From contig NZ_CADIKC010000007.1 in the NCBI RefSeq assembly GCF_902859805.1, positions 372,001 to 436,000 on the forward strand: a DNA stretch of 64,000 nt, read 5' to 3'. Of the stretch, positions 43,583 through 52,376 are shown one piece after another (position 1 is the first letter of the stretch; the number at the start of each line of letters is the position of its first letter). This stretch comes from Paraburkholderia sediminicola. GTDB taxonomy: Bacteria; Pseudomonadota; Gammaproteobacteria; Burkholderiales; Burkholderiaceae. Position numbers and translations under genes: made by a program. The notes beneath the pieces were generated by a model. That model saw only the letters and a list, made by a program, of their open reading frames with translations. It was not told the origin of the DNA and made no database searches.

Positions 43583-43621
43583 AAAAAGCCGTCCAAGGGT
43601 GCTGAACCCTGGGCGGCTTTT
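43583..43621 (+). terminator. Terminator of ilvIHC
   Basis: Stem with AAAAGCCGTCC on the left and GGGCGGCTTTT on the right, plus an inner AGGGT/ACCCT, with one mismatch and one G-U pair, ending in a T-run. Confidence 0.88.
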
Positions 43622-43658
43622 GCTATCCTACGGTTTTACAAAAATACAGAAGCCATCC

Positions 43659-44297
43659 ATGAATTACCCTCATCCGATCATCGCGCGAGAAGGCTGGCCG
43701 TTCATCGCCATCGCGGCCGTCGTTGCATTACTGGTTCATGCCTTCGCGGGATTCGGCTTTGCATGGCTGTTCTGGCTGATCCTGATCTTCGTCGTGCAGT
43801 TTTTCCGCGATCCGGCACGCCCGATTCCGACTCAGGCGAATGCCGTACTGTGCCCGGCCGACGGCCGTATCGTCGCAGTCGAGACAGCGCATGATCCGTA
43901 TGCCAACCGTGAAGCGCTGAAGATCAGCGTGTTCATGAACGTTTTCAATGTCCATTCGCAGCGCTCACCGGTGGACGGTGCGATCTCCAAGGTCGAATAT
44001 TTCCCGGGCGCGTATCTGAATGCCGCTGTGGATAAGGCTTCGCTCGAAAACGAGCGCAATGCGGTCGTGATCGAAATGGCCGGCGGCCAGACGGTGACCT
44101 CGGTGCAGATCGCCGGTCTGATTGCGCGGCGCATTCTTTGCTATGTACGTTCAGGTGAGCCGCTCACGCGCGGCCAGCGTTATGGATTTATCCGTTTTGG
44201 CTCGCGTGTCGACGTGTACCTGCCGGTTGGCAGCCGTCCGCGTGTGTCGATCGGTGAGAAGGTTTCCGCGTCGTCCACGATCCTCGCTGAACTATAA
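43659..44297 (+). CDS. psd: Phosphatidylserine decarboxylase proenzyme (short form)
   Basis: Converts phosphatidylserine to phosphatidylethanolamine at the inner membrane. 212 residues, the short archaetidylserine-decarboxylase-like type. One or two N-terminal membrane helices (about 15-48) precede the catalytic domain with CPADGRIV, MNVFNVHSQRSPVDG and the self-cleavage site RFGSRVD, where Ser becomes the pyruvoyl group. The ATG at 43659 is preferred because upstream codons run into the terminator. pssA follows after 24 bp. Confidence 0.95.
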   Translation: MNYPHPIIAREGWPFIAIAAVVALLVHAFAGFGFAWLFWLILIFVVQFFRDPARPIPTQANAVLCPADGRIVAVETAHDPYANREALKISVFMNVFNVHSQRSPVDGAISKVEYFPGAYLNAAVDKASLENERNAVVIEMAGGQTVTSVQIAGLIARRILCYVRSGEPLTRGQRYGFIRFGSRVDVYLPVGSRPRVSIGEKVSASSTILAEL

Positions 44298-44321
44298 AGC
44301 GGCACCAAGGAGGTTTTCCGA

Positions 44322-45191
44322 ATGGCCGCATTCAAACCGCGTCGACCCCGCAGCAGCGGGCAGCTCCCGCGTCCGTTCCGCCGTAACAAGCCGATCGTAG
44401 CGGAGACAGGAGCAGTCGACAGCCGGCGCGCTCAGCGTCAGCAGTTCCTGAGGAAGCGCGGCATTTACCTGCTGCCGAACGCGTTTACCACCGCCGCGCT
44501 CTTCTGCGGTTTCTTCGCCGTGGTCCAGGCGATGAACGTGCGCTTCGAAATCGCGGCCATCGCGATCTTCGTGGCGATGGTGCTGGACGGCATGGACGGC
44601 CGCGTCGCCCGCATGACGCATACGCAAAGCGCGTTCGGCGAACAGTTCGACTCTCTCTCGGACATGGTCTCGTTCGGCGTGGCGCCGGCGCTCGTGATGT
44701 ACGAATGGATCCTGAAGGATCTCGGCCGCTGGGGCTGGCTCGCGGCGTTCGTCTACTGTTCGGGCGCTGCGTTGCGTCTCGCGCGTTTCAACACGAACAT
44801 CGGCGTGGTCGACAAGCGCTTCTTCCAGGGTATGCCGAGCCCGGCGGCCGCGGCGCTGATCGCCGGTTTCGTGTGGCTCGCCACCGATAACCGCGTGCCG
44901 CTCAAGCTCGTGTGGCTGCCATGGGTCGCTTTCGTGCTGACCATCTACGCCGGTGTGACGATGGTGTCGAATGCGCCGTTCTACAGCGGCAAGGCGCTCG
45001 ACGTGCGGCACCGCGTGCCGTTCGGCGTGATTCTGCTGGTGGTGGTGGCGTTCGTGCTGGTGTCGTCCGATCCGCCGCTGATGCTGTTCGGCCTGTTCGT
45101 GCTGTACGGTCTGTCGGGCTATGTGTTCTGGGGCTACCAGGCGCTGCGAGGCAGGGCGAATCCGGCTCGGTCCGTAGCGCGGGACAGGTAA
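44322..45191 (+). CDS. pssA: CDP-diacylglycerol-serine O-phosphatidyltransferase
   Basis: Integral-membrane phosphatidylserine synthase of the CDP-alcohol phosphotransferase family, making the substrate of the adjacent psd product. 289 residues. A basic N-terminal tail (about 1-48, many Arg) precedes eight hydrophobic segments. The catalytic signature is DGMDGRVARM, then FGEQFDSLSD, the DGxxxR...GxxxD...D pattern. GGAGG lies before the ATG. Together psd and pssA form the phosphatidylethanolamine branch. Confidence 0.95.
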   Translation: MAAFKPRRPRSSGQLPRPFRRNKPIVAETGAVDSRRAQRQQFLRKRGIYLLPNAFTTAALFCGFFAVVQAMNVRFEIAAIAIFVAMVLDGMDGRVARMTHTQSAFGEQFDSLSDMVSFGVAPALVMYEWILKDLGRWGWLAAFVYCSGAALRLARFNTNIGVVDKRFFQGMPSPAAAALIAGFVWLATDNRVPLKLVWLPWVAFVLTIYAGVTMVSNAPFYSGKALDVRHRVPFGVILLVVVAFVLVSSDPPLMLFGLFVLYGLSGYVFWGYQALRGRANPARSVARDR

Positions 45192-45224
45192 CGGCGCAGC
45201 TTCGTTACATGGGCGTGACATGAG

Positions 45225-45255
45225 AAAACGGCAGCCTTCGCGGGCTGCCGTTTTT
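45225..45255 (+). terminator. Terminator of psd-pssA
   Basis: A perfect 12-bp stem AAAACGGCAGCC/GGCTGCCGTTTT with a TTCGCG loop and T5 tail. Confidence 0.93.
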
Positions 45256-45303
45256 CGTTGTCGAGCCCGTCCGGCGGCGCGCGGCAGGGAGGTCCGACGC
45301 CAA

Positions 45304-45332
45304 TTGCACGGCGACGGGAATGCCGCTATAGT
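45304..45332 (+). promoter_or_regulatory. leuA promoter
   Basis: TTGCAC (45304-45309), 17-bp spacer, TATAGT (45327-45332). The start is predicted near 45339, leaving a 220-nt leader before leuA. Confidence 0.7.
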
Positions 45333-45342
45333 CGTTGGATAA

Positions 45343-45480
45343 ATGCGTTCAGGTTCCCATTTGAGCTGCAGCACGAGCCTCAACAAGCTGGTGCGCCGCG
45401 GGTGCGCTAGTGCTGGCGCATCTAGCGTGCTGATCGCTTATCGTTTTCTGCCCCCCGTCTGCCTCGTCTGCGGTTTATAG
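45343..45480 (+). CDS. Putative leuA leader peptide, 45 codons
   Basis: ATG at 45343, only about four bases after the predicted start of the leuA transcript, so it could be translated leaderless. The peptide starts MRSGSHLSCSTSLNK and ends RFLPPVCLVCGL. Its second half is rich in Leu, Val and Cys (seven Leu codons in all), and it stops 78 bp before leuA. A GCGTCGCC/GGTGGCGC stem with two G-U pairs follows the stop. This layout suits ribosome-mediated attenuation by leucine supply, but no classic run of adjacent Leu codons or leader terminator is present. Confidence 0.4.
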   Translation: MRSGSHLSCSTSLNKLVRRGCASAGASSVLIAYRFLPPVCLVCGL

Positions 45481-45558
45481 CGTCGCCAACGGTGGCGCAA
45501 AACGCCCGAATTCCAATATCCGATCCCCACAATTGAACGACTCCTCAGGAGACCCGAC

Positions 45559-47106
45559 ATGGCCGACAAACTGATCATATTCGACACCACGTTGCGTGAC
45601 GGCGAGCAATCGCCCGGCGCGTCGATGACGAAAGAAGAAAAAATCCGGATCGCGAAGCAGCTCGAACGGATGAAGGTGGACGTGATCGAAGCGGGCTTCG
45701 CGGCCAGTTCAAATGGCGACTTCGATTCGATCCACACGATCGCGGGCCTGATCAAGGACAGCACGATCTGCTCGCTGGCCCGTGCGAACGACAAAGACAT
45801 TCAACGCGCTGCTGACGCACTCAAGCCGGCTGATCATTTTCGCATCCACACGTTCATCGCAACGTCGCCGCTGCACATGGAAAAGAAGCTGCGCATGACA
45901 CCGGATCAGGTGTTCGAGCAGGCAAAACTGGCGGTGCGTTTTGCGCGCAAGTTCACGGACGACGTCGAGTTCTCGCCCGAAGACGGCAGCCGTTCGGACA
46001 TGGATTTCCTGTGCCGCGTGCTGGAAGCGGTGATTGCCGAAGGCGCGACCACGATCAACATTGCGGACACGGTCGGTTATGGCGTGCCGGAGTTGTACGG
46101 CCAGCTCGTGAAGACGCTGCGCGAGCGGATTCCGAACTCGCATAAGGCGGTGTTCTCGGTGCATTGCCATAACGACCTCGGCATGGCGGTGGCGAACTCG
46201 TTGGCGGGCGTGCAGATCGGCGGCGCGCGTCAGGTCGAATGCACGATCAACGGTCTCGGCGAGCGTGCGGGTAATACGTCGCTCGAAGAAATCGTGATGG
46301 CGGTGAAGACTCGCAAGGATTACTTCGGCCTTGAAGTCGGTCTCGATACGACCCAGATCGTGCCGGCGTCGAAGCTGGTGTCGCAGATCACCGGTTTCGT
46401 CGTGCAGCCGAACAAGGCGGTGGTCGGCGCGAACGCATTTGCGCACGCATCCGGCATTCACCAGGACGGCGTGCTGAAAGCGCGCGACACGTACGAAATC
46501 ATGCGTGCCGAAGATGTGGGCTGGAGCGCGAACAAGATCGTGCTCGGCAAGTTGTCGGGCCGCAACGCGTTCAAGCAGCGTCTGCAGGAACTGGGCATCG
46601 CGCTCGATAGCGAAGGCGAACTGAACACCGCGTTCGCACGCTTTAAGGAATTGGCTGACCGCAAGTCGGAAATCTTCGACGAAGACATCATCGCGATCGT
46701 TACCGAGGAATCGGCTGAAGCGCAGGAGAGGGAGCACTACAAGTTCCTGTCGCTGTCGCAGCATTCAGAAACTGGCGAGCAGCCGCACGCGAAGATCGTG
46801 TTCTCGGTGGAAGGCAAGGAAGTGACCGGCGAAGCACGCGGTAATGGTCCGGTGGACGCCACGCTCAATGCGATCGAAACGGAAGTGGGGAGCGGATCGG
46901 AATTGCTGCTGTACTCGGTGAACGCCATCACCACCGGCACGCAGGCGCAGGGCGAAGTGACCGTGCGGCTGTCGAAGAGCGGTCGCATCGTCAACGGCGT
47001 GGGCACCGATCCGGATATCGTCGCGGCCTCGGCTAAGGCGTATATCTCGGCGCTCAACAAGCTGTATTCGAACGTCGACAAGTTGAATCCGCAACGTTCG
47101 GAGTAG
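45559..47106 (+). CDS. leuA: 2-isopropylmalate synthase
   Basis: Condenses acetyl-CoA with 2-ketoisovalerate, the committed step to leucine. 515 residues, the long bacterial form. The TIM-barrel part opens IFDTTLRDGEQSPGASM and contains VHCHNDLGMAVANSLAG with metal-binding His residues and GLGERAGNTSLEE. A linker precedes the C-terminal regulatory domain (about 390-510), which binds leucine for feedback inhibition. AGGAG precedes the ATG. A perfect terminator lies 44 bp after the stop. Confidence 0.97.
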   Translation: MADKLIIFDTTLRDGEQSPGASMTKEEKIRIAKQLERMKVDVIEAGFAASSNGDFDSIHTIAGLIKDSTICSLARANDKDIQRAADALKPADHFRIHTFIATSPLHMEKKLRMTPDQVFEQAKLAVRFARKFTDDVEFSPEDGSRSDMDFLCRVLEAVIAEGATTINIADTVGYGVPELYGQLVKTLRERIPNSHKAVFSVHCHNDLGMAVANSLAGVQIGGARQVECTINGLGERAGNTSLEEIVMAVKTRKDYFGLEVGLDTTQIVPASKLVSQITGFVVQPNKAVVGANAFAHASGIHQDGVLKARDTYEIMRAEDVGWSANKIVLGKLSGRNAFKQRLQELGIALDSEGELNTAFARFKELADRKSEIFDEDIIAIVTEESAEAQEREHYKFLSLSQHSETGEQPHAKIVFSVEGKEVTGEARGNGPVDATLNAIETEVGSGSELLLYSVNAITTGTQAQGEVTVRLSKSGRIVNGVGTDPDIVAASAKAYISALNKLYSNVDKLNPQRSE

Positions 47107-47150
47107 TGGAAGCAGGCGCGCTGATGGCGTGCCCGCTGAACTGGATTGTG

Positions 47151-47192
47151 AAGAAGCCCTGTGCCCTGAAAAGCACAGGGCTTCTTGCTTTT
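47151..47192 (+). terminator. Terminator of leuA
   Basis: A 14-bp perfect stem (47151-47164 with 47173-47186), 8-base loop, then GCTTTT. It faces the convergent SulP gene. Confidence 0.92.
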
Positions 47193-47227
47193 GTGGTGTC
47201 TCCTCCTTCGTGAGCCGCGTGCTGAAA

Positions 47228-48808
47228 CTACTCCGCAGCCGCGCGGCGCATCGACCATCCGCGCGCCGCGCGTGCCTGCGTCTGGACCTGATGTCGCACT
47301 TCGACCGCGATCTCACGGCGCGGCGCATCGGTGACAAATGTGTCCAACAGTTCGCGCACATCGTGATCGACGAAGTCGGCACGCGTTGCGTCGACGATCA
47401 AGGTTGCGCCGTTGGGAATCTGCTGCAGGTAGTGTTTGAGCGGCACCTTGCCGAGAAACGACACGTCCTTGCGAAACGACAGCAGATAGTGATCGCCGTG
47501 CTGCGCGAGCACGATCGGGCTGCGCAGGTTCGCATACAGCGCGAGCAGCACGCTGCACAGAATGCCGAGCACGATGCCGACCAGCAGATCCGTGGCGAGC
47601 ACGCCGACCAGCGTGACGATGAACGGCGCAAACGGTGCGAACCCCTGCTTGGCGACGGCGACGAACAATGACGGTTTGGCGAGCTTCACGCCGGTGAAAA
47701 TAAGAATCGCTGCAAGGCACGCAAGCGGAATCAGGTTGATGACGCTGGTGAGCGCGAACACACTGACCAGCAGCAACACACCATGAATGATCGCGGACAG
47801 CCGGCTCTGCGCGCCTGCATGCACATTGGCAGAGCTACGCACAATGACCGAGGTGATCGGCAGGCCGCCGATCGCGCCGGCAATCAGATTACCCACGCCC
47901 TGTGCCTTCAATTCGCGATCCGGCGGTGCGGCACGTCGGGCGGGATCGATCTGTTCGACCGCTTCGAGGCTCAGCAGCGTTTCGAGACTCGCGACGATCG
48001 CCAGCGTGATGGCGACGCGCCAGACATCAGGATTGACCAGTTGCGCGAAGTGCGGCCCGAAGTCGACCCATTGGAGAGCGACTTGCAACGCGGCGAACGA
48101 TTCGAGCGACGGCAGCGCAACGCGATGCTCGGCAGGCGGCGCAAGCGATGGGGCGAGCAGGCTGAGCAGCAGCGTCGCGCCGATGCCCAGCAGCACCACC
48201 GCGAGCGGCGCGGGTACAAGGCGCACCAGCGCAAAGCGGCGCAACGCGCGCGTTTCCCAGCCCACCAGAATCGCGAGCGAGAGCAAGGTGATCACGCAGG
48301 CCGCGAGCGATATCGATCCGAACGGCGTCGTTACGCTACCGGCCATCTGGGCAGCAGCGTGCGACCCGGCCGACGCATTCGCGCCGGATAGCCCAAGCGC
48401 AAGCGGAAACTGCTTGACGATCAGCAACACGCCGATCGCCGCGAGCATGCCCTTGATCACGGGCGATGGGACGTAGGCGGCAAATCTGCCGGCCTTCAGC
48501 ATGCCGAAGCCGAATTGAATCGCGCCGGACAGCAACACGGCCAGCAGGAACGCGGAGAAGCTGCCGAGTTGCGCGATTCCGTCGACGACGATAACCACGA
48601 GGCCCGCCGCGGGCCCGCTGACGCTCAGCCGCGAACCGCTCAGCACGGCCACCACCAGTCCGCCGACGATGCCCGACACAAGCCCGGCAAATGGCTCGAC
48701 GCCCGACGCGTTGGCGATGCCCAGACATAGCGGCAGCGCCACGAGAAAAACGACCGTGCCTGCCAGCAGATCGCGCTGAAATGTGGAAAAGAAAGCTCGT
48801 AGGTTCAT
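47228..48808 (-). CDS. SulP-family anion transporter with STAS domain
   Basis: 526-residue inner-membrane transporter. About 12 to 14 hydrophobic segments cover 10-410, starting DLLAGTVVFLVALPLCLGIA and including the SGPAAGL loop and the GLPITSVIVRSSANVHAGA signature. A shortened cytoplasmic STAS domain (about 430-510) follows. The adjacent carbonic anhydrase gene, 94 bp upstream on the same strand, suggests bicarbonate as substrate, as in SulP-carbonic anhydrase fusions and BicA; sulfate is the alternative. Confidence 0.9.
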   Translation of the reverse strand: MNLRAFFSTFQRDLLAGTVVFLVALPLCLGIANASGVEPFAGLVSGIVGGLVVAVLSGSRLSVSGPAAGLVVIVVDGIAQLGSFSAFLLAVLLSGAIQFGFGMLKAGRFAAYVPSPVIKGMLAAIGVLLIVKQFPLALGLSGANASAGSHAAAQMAGSVTTPFGSISLAACVITLLSLAILVGWETRALRRFALVRLVPAPLAVVLLGIGATLLLSLLAPSLAPPAEHRVALPSLESFAALQVALQWVDFGPHFAQLVNPDVWRVAITLAIVASLETLLSLEAVEQIDPARRAAPPDRELKAQGVGNLIAGAIGGLPITSVIVRSSANVHAGAQSRLSAIIHGVLLLVSVFALTSVINLIPLACLAAILIFTGVKLAKPSLFVAVAKQGFAPFAPFIVTLVGVLATDLLVGIVLGILCSVLLALYANLRSPIVLAQHGDHYLLSFRKDVSFLGKVPLKHYLQQIPNGATLIVDATRADFVDHDVRELLDTFVTDAPRREIAVEVRHQVQTQARAARGWSMRRAAAE

Positions 48809-48902
48809 GGGGTCGGTGCAGAAATGGTTGGAGCCTTGCTTGCGGCGAAGGCAAAGACAAAGGCGGAGGCCATGCTGAGGCCGGTTTGATAAGAGCTGCG
48901 CA

Positions 48903-49538
48903 CTAGGCGGCGCTATGGGCGGCTGTTGTGCAGGTCATCGCGTCATCGGCTTCGTAGCCGGACGCGAGTACCTTGATGCGCCCGTCCTCGAGCGCAAAGA
49001 TCCAGCCGTGAACGAGCGGTGCCGGGTCAGCGTCCCGCACGATCGCGCTCGCGCGTAACTGGCGTACCTGTTCGAGCACGTTCAACTCCGCGAGGCGGTC
49101 GATACGCTCACGCTCGCTTGCGCGGCTCTGGAGCTCGTCGCCGTGCGTCTTTGCCAGCGCACATAGAGGCGCGATCCGCCGATTCACATGCGGCAGCGTC
49201 GGTTCCGGCGGCAGCAGGGCGGCACGCACACCACCGCAGCCATAGTGCCCGCAGACGATCACGTGCCCCACCTTCAGCACCCGCACTGCGTATTCGAGGA
49301 CGCTCGCGGTGTTGTCGTCGTCGGGATGAAAAAGGTTGGCGATGTTGCGGTGAACGAACAGATCGCCAGGCTCGCAATGCGTGATGGTTTCCGCGGGTAC
49401 GCGGCTGTCCGAGCAGCCGACCCACAGCACGTGCGGATTCTGGCCCCGCGCCAGATCACGGAAAAATTCGGGGTTGCGCGCGGCGGTTTCATGCGCCCAT
49501 GCGACGTTGGCGACCAGCAGGCGTTTCGGACGGTTCAT
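48903..49538 (-). CDS. Beta-class carbonic anhydrase
   Basis: Zinc enzyme interconverting CO2 and bicarbonate. 211 residues from the ATG at 49538 (GGAG upstream); an upstream ATG is open but not family-like. Zinc ligands are C42 (CSDSR, with D44 and R46), H98 and C101 (GHYGCGG). The set is complete, so it should be active. It is followed on the same strand by the SulP transporter, making a likely bicarbonate supply pair. Confidence 0.95.
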   Translation of the reverse strand: MNRPKRLLVANVAWAHETAARNPEFFRDLARGQNPHVLWVGCSDSRVPAETITHCEPGDLFVHRNIANLFHPDDDNTASVLEYAVRVLKVGHVIVCGHYGCGGVRAALLPPEPTLPHVNRRIAPLCALAKTHGDELQSRASERERIDRLAELNVLEQVRQLRASAIVRDADPAPLVHGWIFALEDGRIKVLASGYEADDAMTCTTAAHSAA

Positions 49539-49710
49539 CGATAGTGGCTCCGTAAGTAGGGCGCACAGACTCTTCGCCGACTCCACGGCTGTGCCCCGGA
49601 CGGCGCAGCGGGTGTATTCGGCGCTGAATCAATGCTTACGAAAACCTTTCTATCAAAAAATAAATCGCTGTGCGCGAAATAAAATTCGCGGGCATGCGCA
49701 ATAAATAAAA

Positions 49711-49734
49711 AAAAGCCGCCTGAAAAGGCGGCTT
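49711..49734 (-). terminator. Terminator of the lipoprotein gene
   Basis: Perfect 8-bp stem AAGCCGCC/GGCGGCTT around a 6-base loop. On the minus strand it runs directly into a long T-rich tail. Confidence 0.92.
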
Positions 49735-49768
49735 GGCAGATCCATGCGCAATGGGTTCGAGCGAACAC

Positions 49769-50332
49769 TCAGAACAGGCTGCGGCGATCCGGGTCGTGCA
49801 AGGGATCAGGCGTTTTTTGCGTGAGCCGCACAATGCCCTGGTCGTCGAAATAGAAGCTGTACATCATGTACCAGACGTTGTCTTCCAGATAGCGATACGT
49901 CCAGACCTCGCGCTTCATCAACGGGAAGTACGAGGTTTCGACGGGGCGGCCGAAGTTCACCAGCACGTCGCTCTTCGTCCACTTGCCGATTTCCGCCCGG
50001 TAGAACTCGTTGGGCTGGAGCACCTGACGCACCGTGACGATCTTGCCGGATGCGTCGATATCAGCGGCGGTAGTGGTTTCGCCCATCGGTTGGGTCGGCC
50101 ACATCAGCCGCTTGCCGCCGTTGGGCAGATCGTAGCTTTCGCGCGGCGCGCCAAGGCGGGCGACGATGGTCGATTCGTCCGCGCCTTGCTGGTATTGCTG
50201 CCATGGCTGCACGCAGCCGGCGAGCGTAGCCGTGAGCGCAAGCGCGCTCAGGCAGACGAGCGCGGCGCGGCGCAGGCGTGCTGCGGGCGGCGCTTCGATC
50301 GAGGCCGCCGTGGATGGGTGGCGGTTGAACAT
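49769..50332 (-). CDS. Lipoprotein with two SmpA/BamE-like segments
   Basis: 187 residues from the ATG at 50332, which has a textbook GGAGG 5 bases upstream. After a basic N-terminus and hydrophobic stretch comes the lipobox LAGC; the next residues (VQPW) lack Asp at +2, so outer-membrane sorting is expected. The mature part shows two similar units, QYQQGADESTIVARLGAPRE and WTKSDVLVNFGRPVE, each resembling the small BamE/SmpA fold, and ends with aromatic YLEDNVWYMMYSFYFDD. Function is unknown; a part in envelope assembly is possible. Confidence 0.85.
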   Translation of the reverse strand: MFNRHPSTAASIEAPPAARLRRAALVCLSALALTATLAGCVQPWQQYQQGADESTIVARLGAPRESYDLPNGGKRLMWPTQPMGETTTAADIDASGKIVTVRQVLQPNEFYRAEIGKWTKSDVLVNFGRPVETSYFPLMKREVWTYRYLEDNVWYMMYSFYFDDQGIVRLTQKTPDPLHDPDRRSLF

Positions 50333-50516
50333 GAATTCCTCCGATGGCATTTGTGTAGCGGTTTTTATCATCGAGACGCATTATTTTGACACGGGCGGCG
50401 GCAAAAGATTTGCGCCTTGTACAAGCCCTCGCCGTTATTACGATAACGGCTTTGCCGGCTTGCTTATTCCATCTGGAACGCCCTATGATCCGCGCTTCGA
50501 CGAATCCAGCGGGGCA

Positions 50517-51839
50517 ATGACGATGGCGAAGTGGCAACGGGCGGCAGCAGCGGCAGTCGTGGCGCTGGCAGCGATTTCGATGGCTGCGGCGGCGCTCGCC
50601 GCGGGAGAAACGATGTCGGGTCCGGCAAGCAAGCCGGTCAGTATGCCGACGGGTACACCGATCCAGTTGGCGCTGATCGAAGGCATGTCCGGCCCCTTTG
50701 CGAATGCGGGCGCGGCGGTGGAGCGCAATCTGCGCTTCGGCGTCGAACAGGTGAATGCGCAGGGCGGCGTGAAGCTCGCCGATGGCGCACATCCGCTCGA
50801 ACTGGTCGTGCTCGACAGCAAGGGCAGCGCTGAGGAGGCGCTGGTGCAACTACGCGCCGCCGCGGACCGGCACATCGGTTACATCATGCAGGGCAACAGT
50901 TCGGCCGTGGCGGCCGCGCTGATCGGCGCGATCGAAAAGCAGAACAGCCGCGAGCCGGCTAATCGCGAACTGTTCCTCAATTATTCCGCCGACGATCCCG
51001 CCCTGACCAACGCCAATTGCAGTTTCTGGCACTTCCGATTCGATGCGCATGCGGGCATGCGCATGGACGCGCTGGTTGATGTGATCCAGCGCGACAAAGC
51101 AGTGAAGAAGGTTTATCTGCTGAACCAGGACTACAGTTTCGGCCACGATGTCAGCAGCCTCGCGCGCTCGACGTTGGCGGCAAAGCGGCCGGATATTGCA
51201 GTCGTCGGCGACGAATTTCATCCGATCGGCCGCGTGAAGGACTTCGCGCCGTACATCGCGAAGATTCGCGCAAGCGGCGCGGACGCGGTGATCACCGGCA
51301 ACTGGGGTAACGACCTGACGCTTCTGGTCAAGGCGGCGAGAGAGCAGGGTCTGGACACCCGGTTTTACACCTTCTACGGCAACAGCCTCGGCGCGCCTGC
51401 CGCGCTGGGCGATGCCGGCGTCAAACACGTGATCGCGGTGGCCGATTGGCACCCGAACGCCGGCGGCGCGGCCTCCGACGCGTGGTACGCGGCGTTTCGT
51501 GCCCGTTTCCCGGCCGCGCAAGACGACTACCCGGTGCTGCGTATGTCACTGATGATCGAGACCCTCGCCGTGGCGATGAACCGCGCCGGCAGTGCCGACC
51601 CGACGGCGGTCGCGCGGGCGTTGGAGGGCATCAAGTTCGACAACGGCTTCCACGCCTCCTGGATGCGTGCCGACGACCATCAATTGATCCAGCCCCTTTA
51701 TGTGATGGAAATGGACAAAGCCGGCACGCCGGGCGTCAAGTTCGACAACGAAGGTTCCGGCTATGGTTTCCGCACGGTGCTGGCTTTGCCGCCCGAGCGG
51801 ACTGTGCCGTCAACGGTGTGCAAGATGAAACGGCCGTAA
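50517..51839 (+). CDS. Branched-chain amino acid type ABC substrate-binding protein
   Basis: Periplasmic-binding protein of the LivK/type I superfamily, 440 residues. A Sec signal peptide is obvious (AAAAAVVALAAISMAAAALA, cleavage near ALAAGE). The mature part opens PIQLALIEGMSGPFANAGAA and contains VYLLNQDYSFGHDV and VKDFAPYIAKIRASGADAVI. Permease and ATPase genes are not adjacent, so it is an orphan receptor. The start could also be the ATG at 50523; no strong ribosome-binding site is visible. Ligand unknown. Confidence 0.88.
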   Translation: MTMAKWQRAAAAAVVALAAISMAAAALAAGETMSGPASKPVSMPTGTPIQLALIEGMSGPFANAGAAVERNLRFGVEQVNAQGGVKLADGAHPLELVVLDSKGSAEEALVQLRAAADRHIGYIMQGNSSAVAAALIGAIEKQNSREPANRELFLNYSADDPALTNANCSFWHFRFDAHAGMRMDALVDVIQRDKAVKKVYLLNQDYSFGHDVSSLARSTLAAKRPDIAVVGDEFHPIGRVKDFAPYIAKIRASGADAVITGNWGNDLTLLVKAAREQGLDTRFYTFYGNSLGAPAALGDAGVKHVIAVADWHPNAGGAASDAWYAAFRARFPAAQDDYPVLRMSLMIETLAVAMNRAGSADPTAVARALEGIKFDNGFHASWMRADDHQLIQPLYVMEMDKAGTPGVKFDNEGSGYGFRTVLALPPERTVPSTVCKMKRP

Positions 51840-51912
51840 AGCGGCCCCTGAACAAACCCGGGCTGGCCACGATCCCGCCCGGCACAGCAGGGTTCGCGGC
51901 CGGATTGGGCTG

Positions 51913-51973
51913 TGCTACAATATGCGTCCCGTTGTGAGGCATGGCTGTAAGTAAGTGCAAATCAGTGCAAATG
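51913..51973 (+). promoter_or_regulatory. rpsO promoter and leader repeat
   Basis: Extended -10 TGCTACAAT (51913-51921) predicts a start near 51928 and a leader of about 116 nt. In the leader AGTGCAAATC (51954-51963) is repeated in tandem as AGTGCAAATG (51964-51973). It may be part of an S15 autoregulatory structure. Confidence 0.45.
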
Positions 51974-52043
51974 TGCGCACACGGGTAACCCACGGCACGG
52001 CCTTTCTTCCGTGACCGCCTGTCTAGTTCTCAAGGAAATCGAC

Positions 52044-52316
52044 ATGTCCGCAGTTGAAACAAGCAAGAAGTCCGAAGTCGTTGCGCAATTCGCACGCGCA
52101 GCTAACGACACCGGCTCCCCCGAAGTTCAGGTCGCGCTGCTCACGACCCGCATCAACGAACTGACCGTTCACTTCAAGGCACACACGAAGGATCACCACA
52201 GCCGCCGCGGTCTGCTGCGCATGGTGAGCCGCCGTCGTAAGCTGCTCGACTACCTGAAGGGTAAGGACGCGGATCGTTACCGCGCACTGATCGAGAAGCT
52301 GGGTCTGCGTAAGTAA
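52044..52316 (+). CDS. rpsO: 30S ribosomal protein S15
   Basis: Primary 16S rRNA-binding protein of the platform (central domain). 90 residues with the conserved segments GSPEVQVALLTTRINELT, HTKDHHSRRGLLRMVSRRRK and LDYLKGKD. The ATG at 52044 follows AAGGA; the 11 upstream codons are not part of S15. It is paired with pnp downstream, the conserved rpsO-pnp order, but a terminator lies between them. Confidence 0.98.
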   Translation: MSAVETSKKSEVVAQFARAANDTGSPEVQVALLTTRINELTVHFKAHTKDHHSRRGLLRMVSRRRKLLDYLKGKDADRYRALIEKLGLRK

Positions 52317-52336
52317 TCGGCCAGTCGTTCAGCAAG

Positions 52337-52376
52337 ATGCCTGTGTCAGTTCCACTGATACAGGCATTTTGTTTTT
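52337..52376 (+). terminator. Terminator of rpsO
   Basis: 13-bp stem (52337-52349 with 52355-52367, one G-U), TTCCA loop and a TTTGTTTTT tail. Confidence 0.92.
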
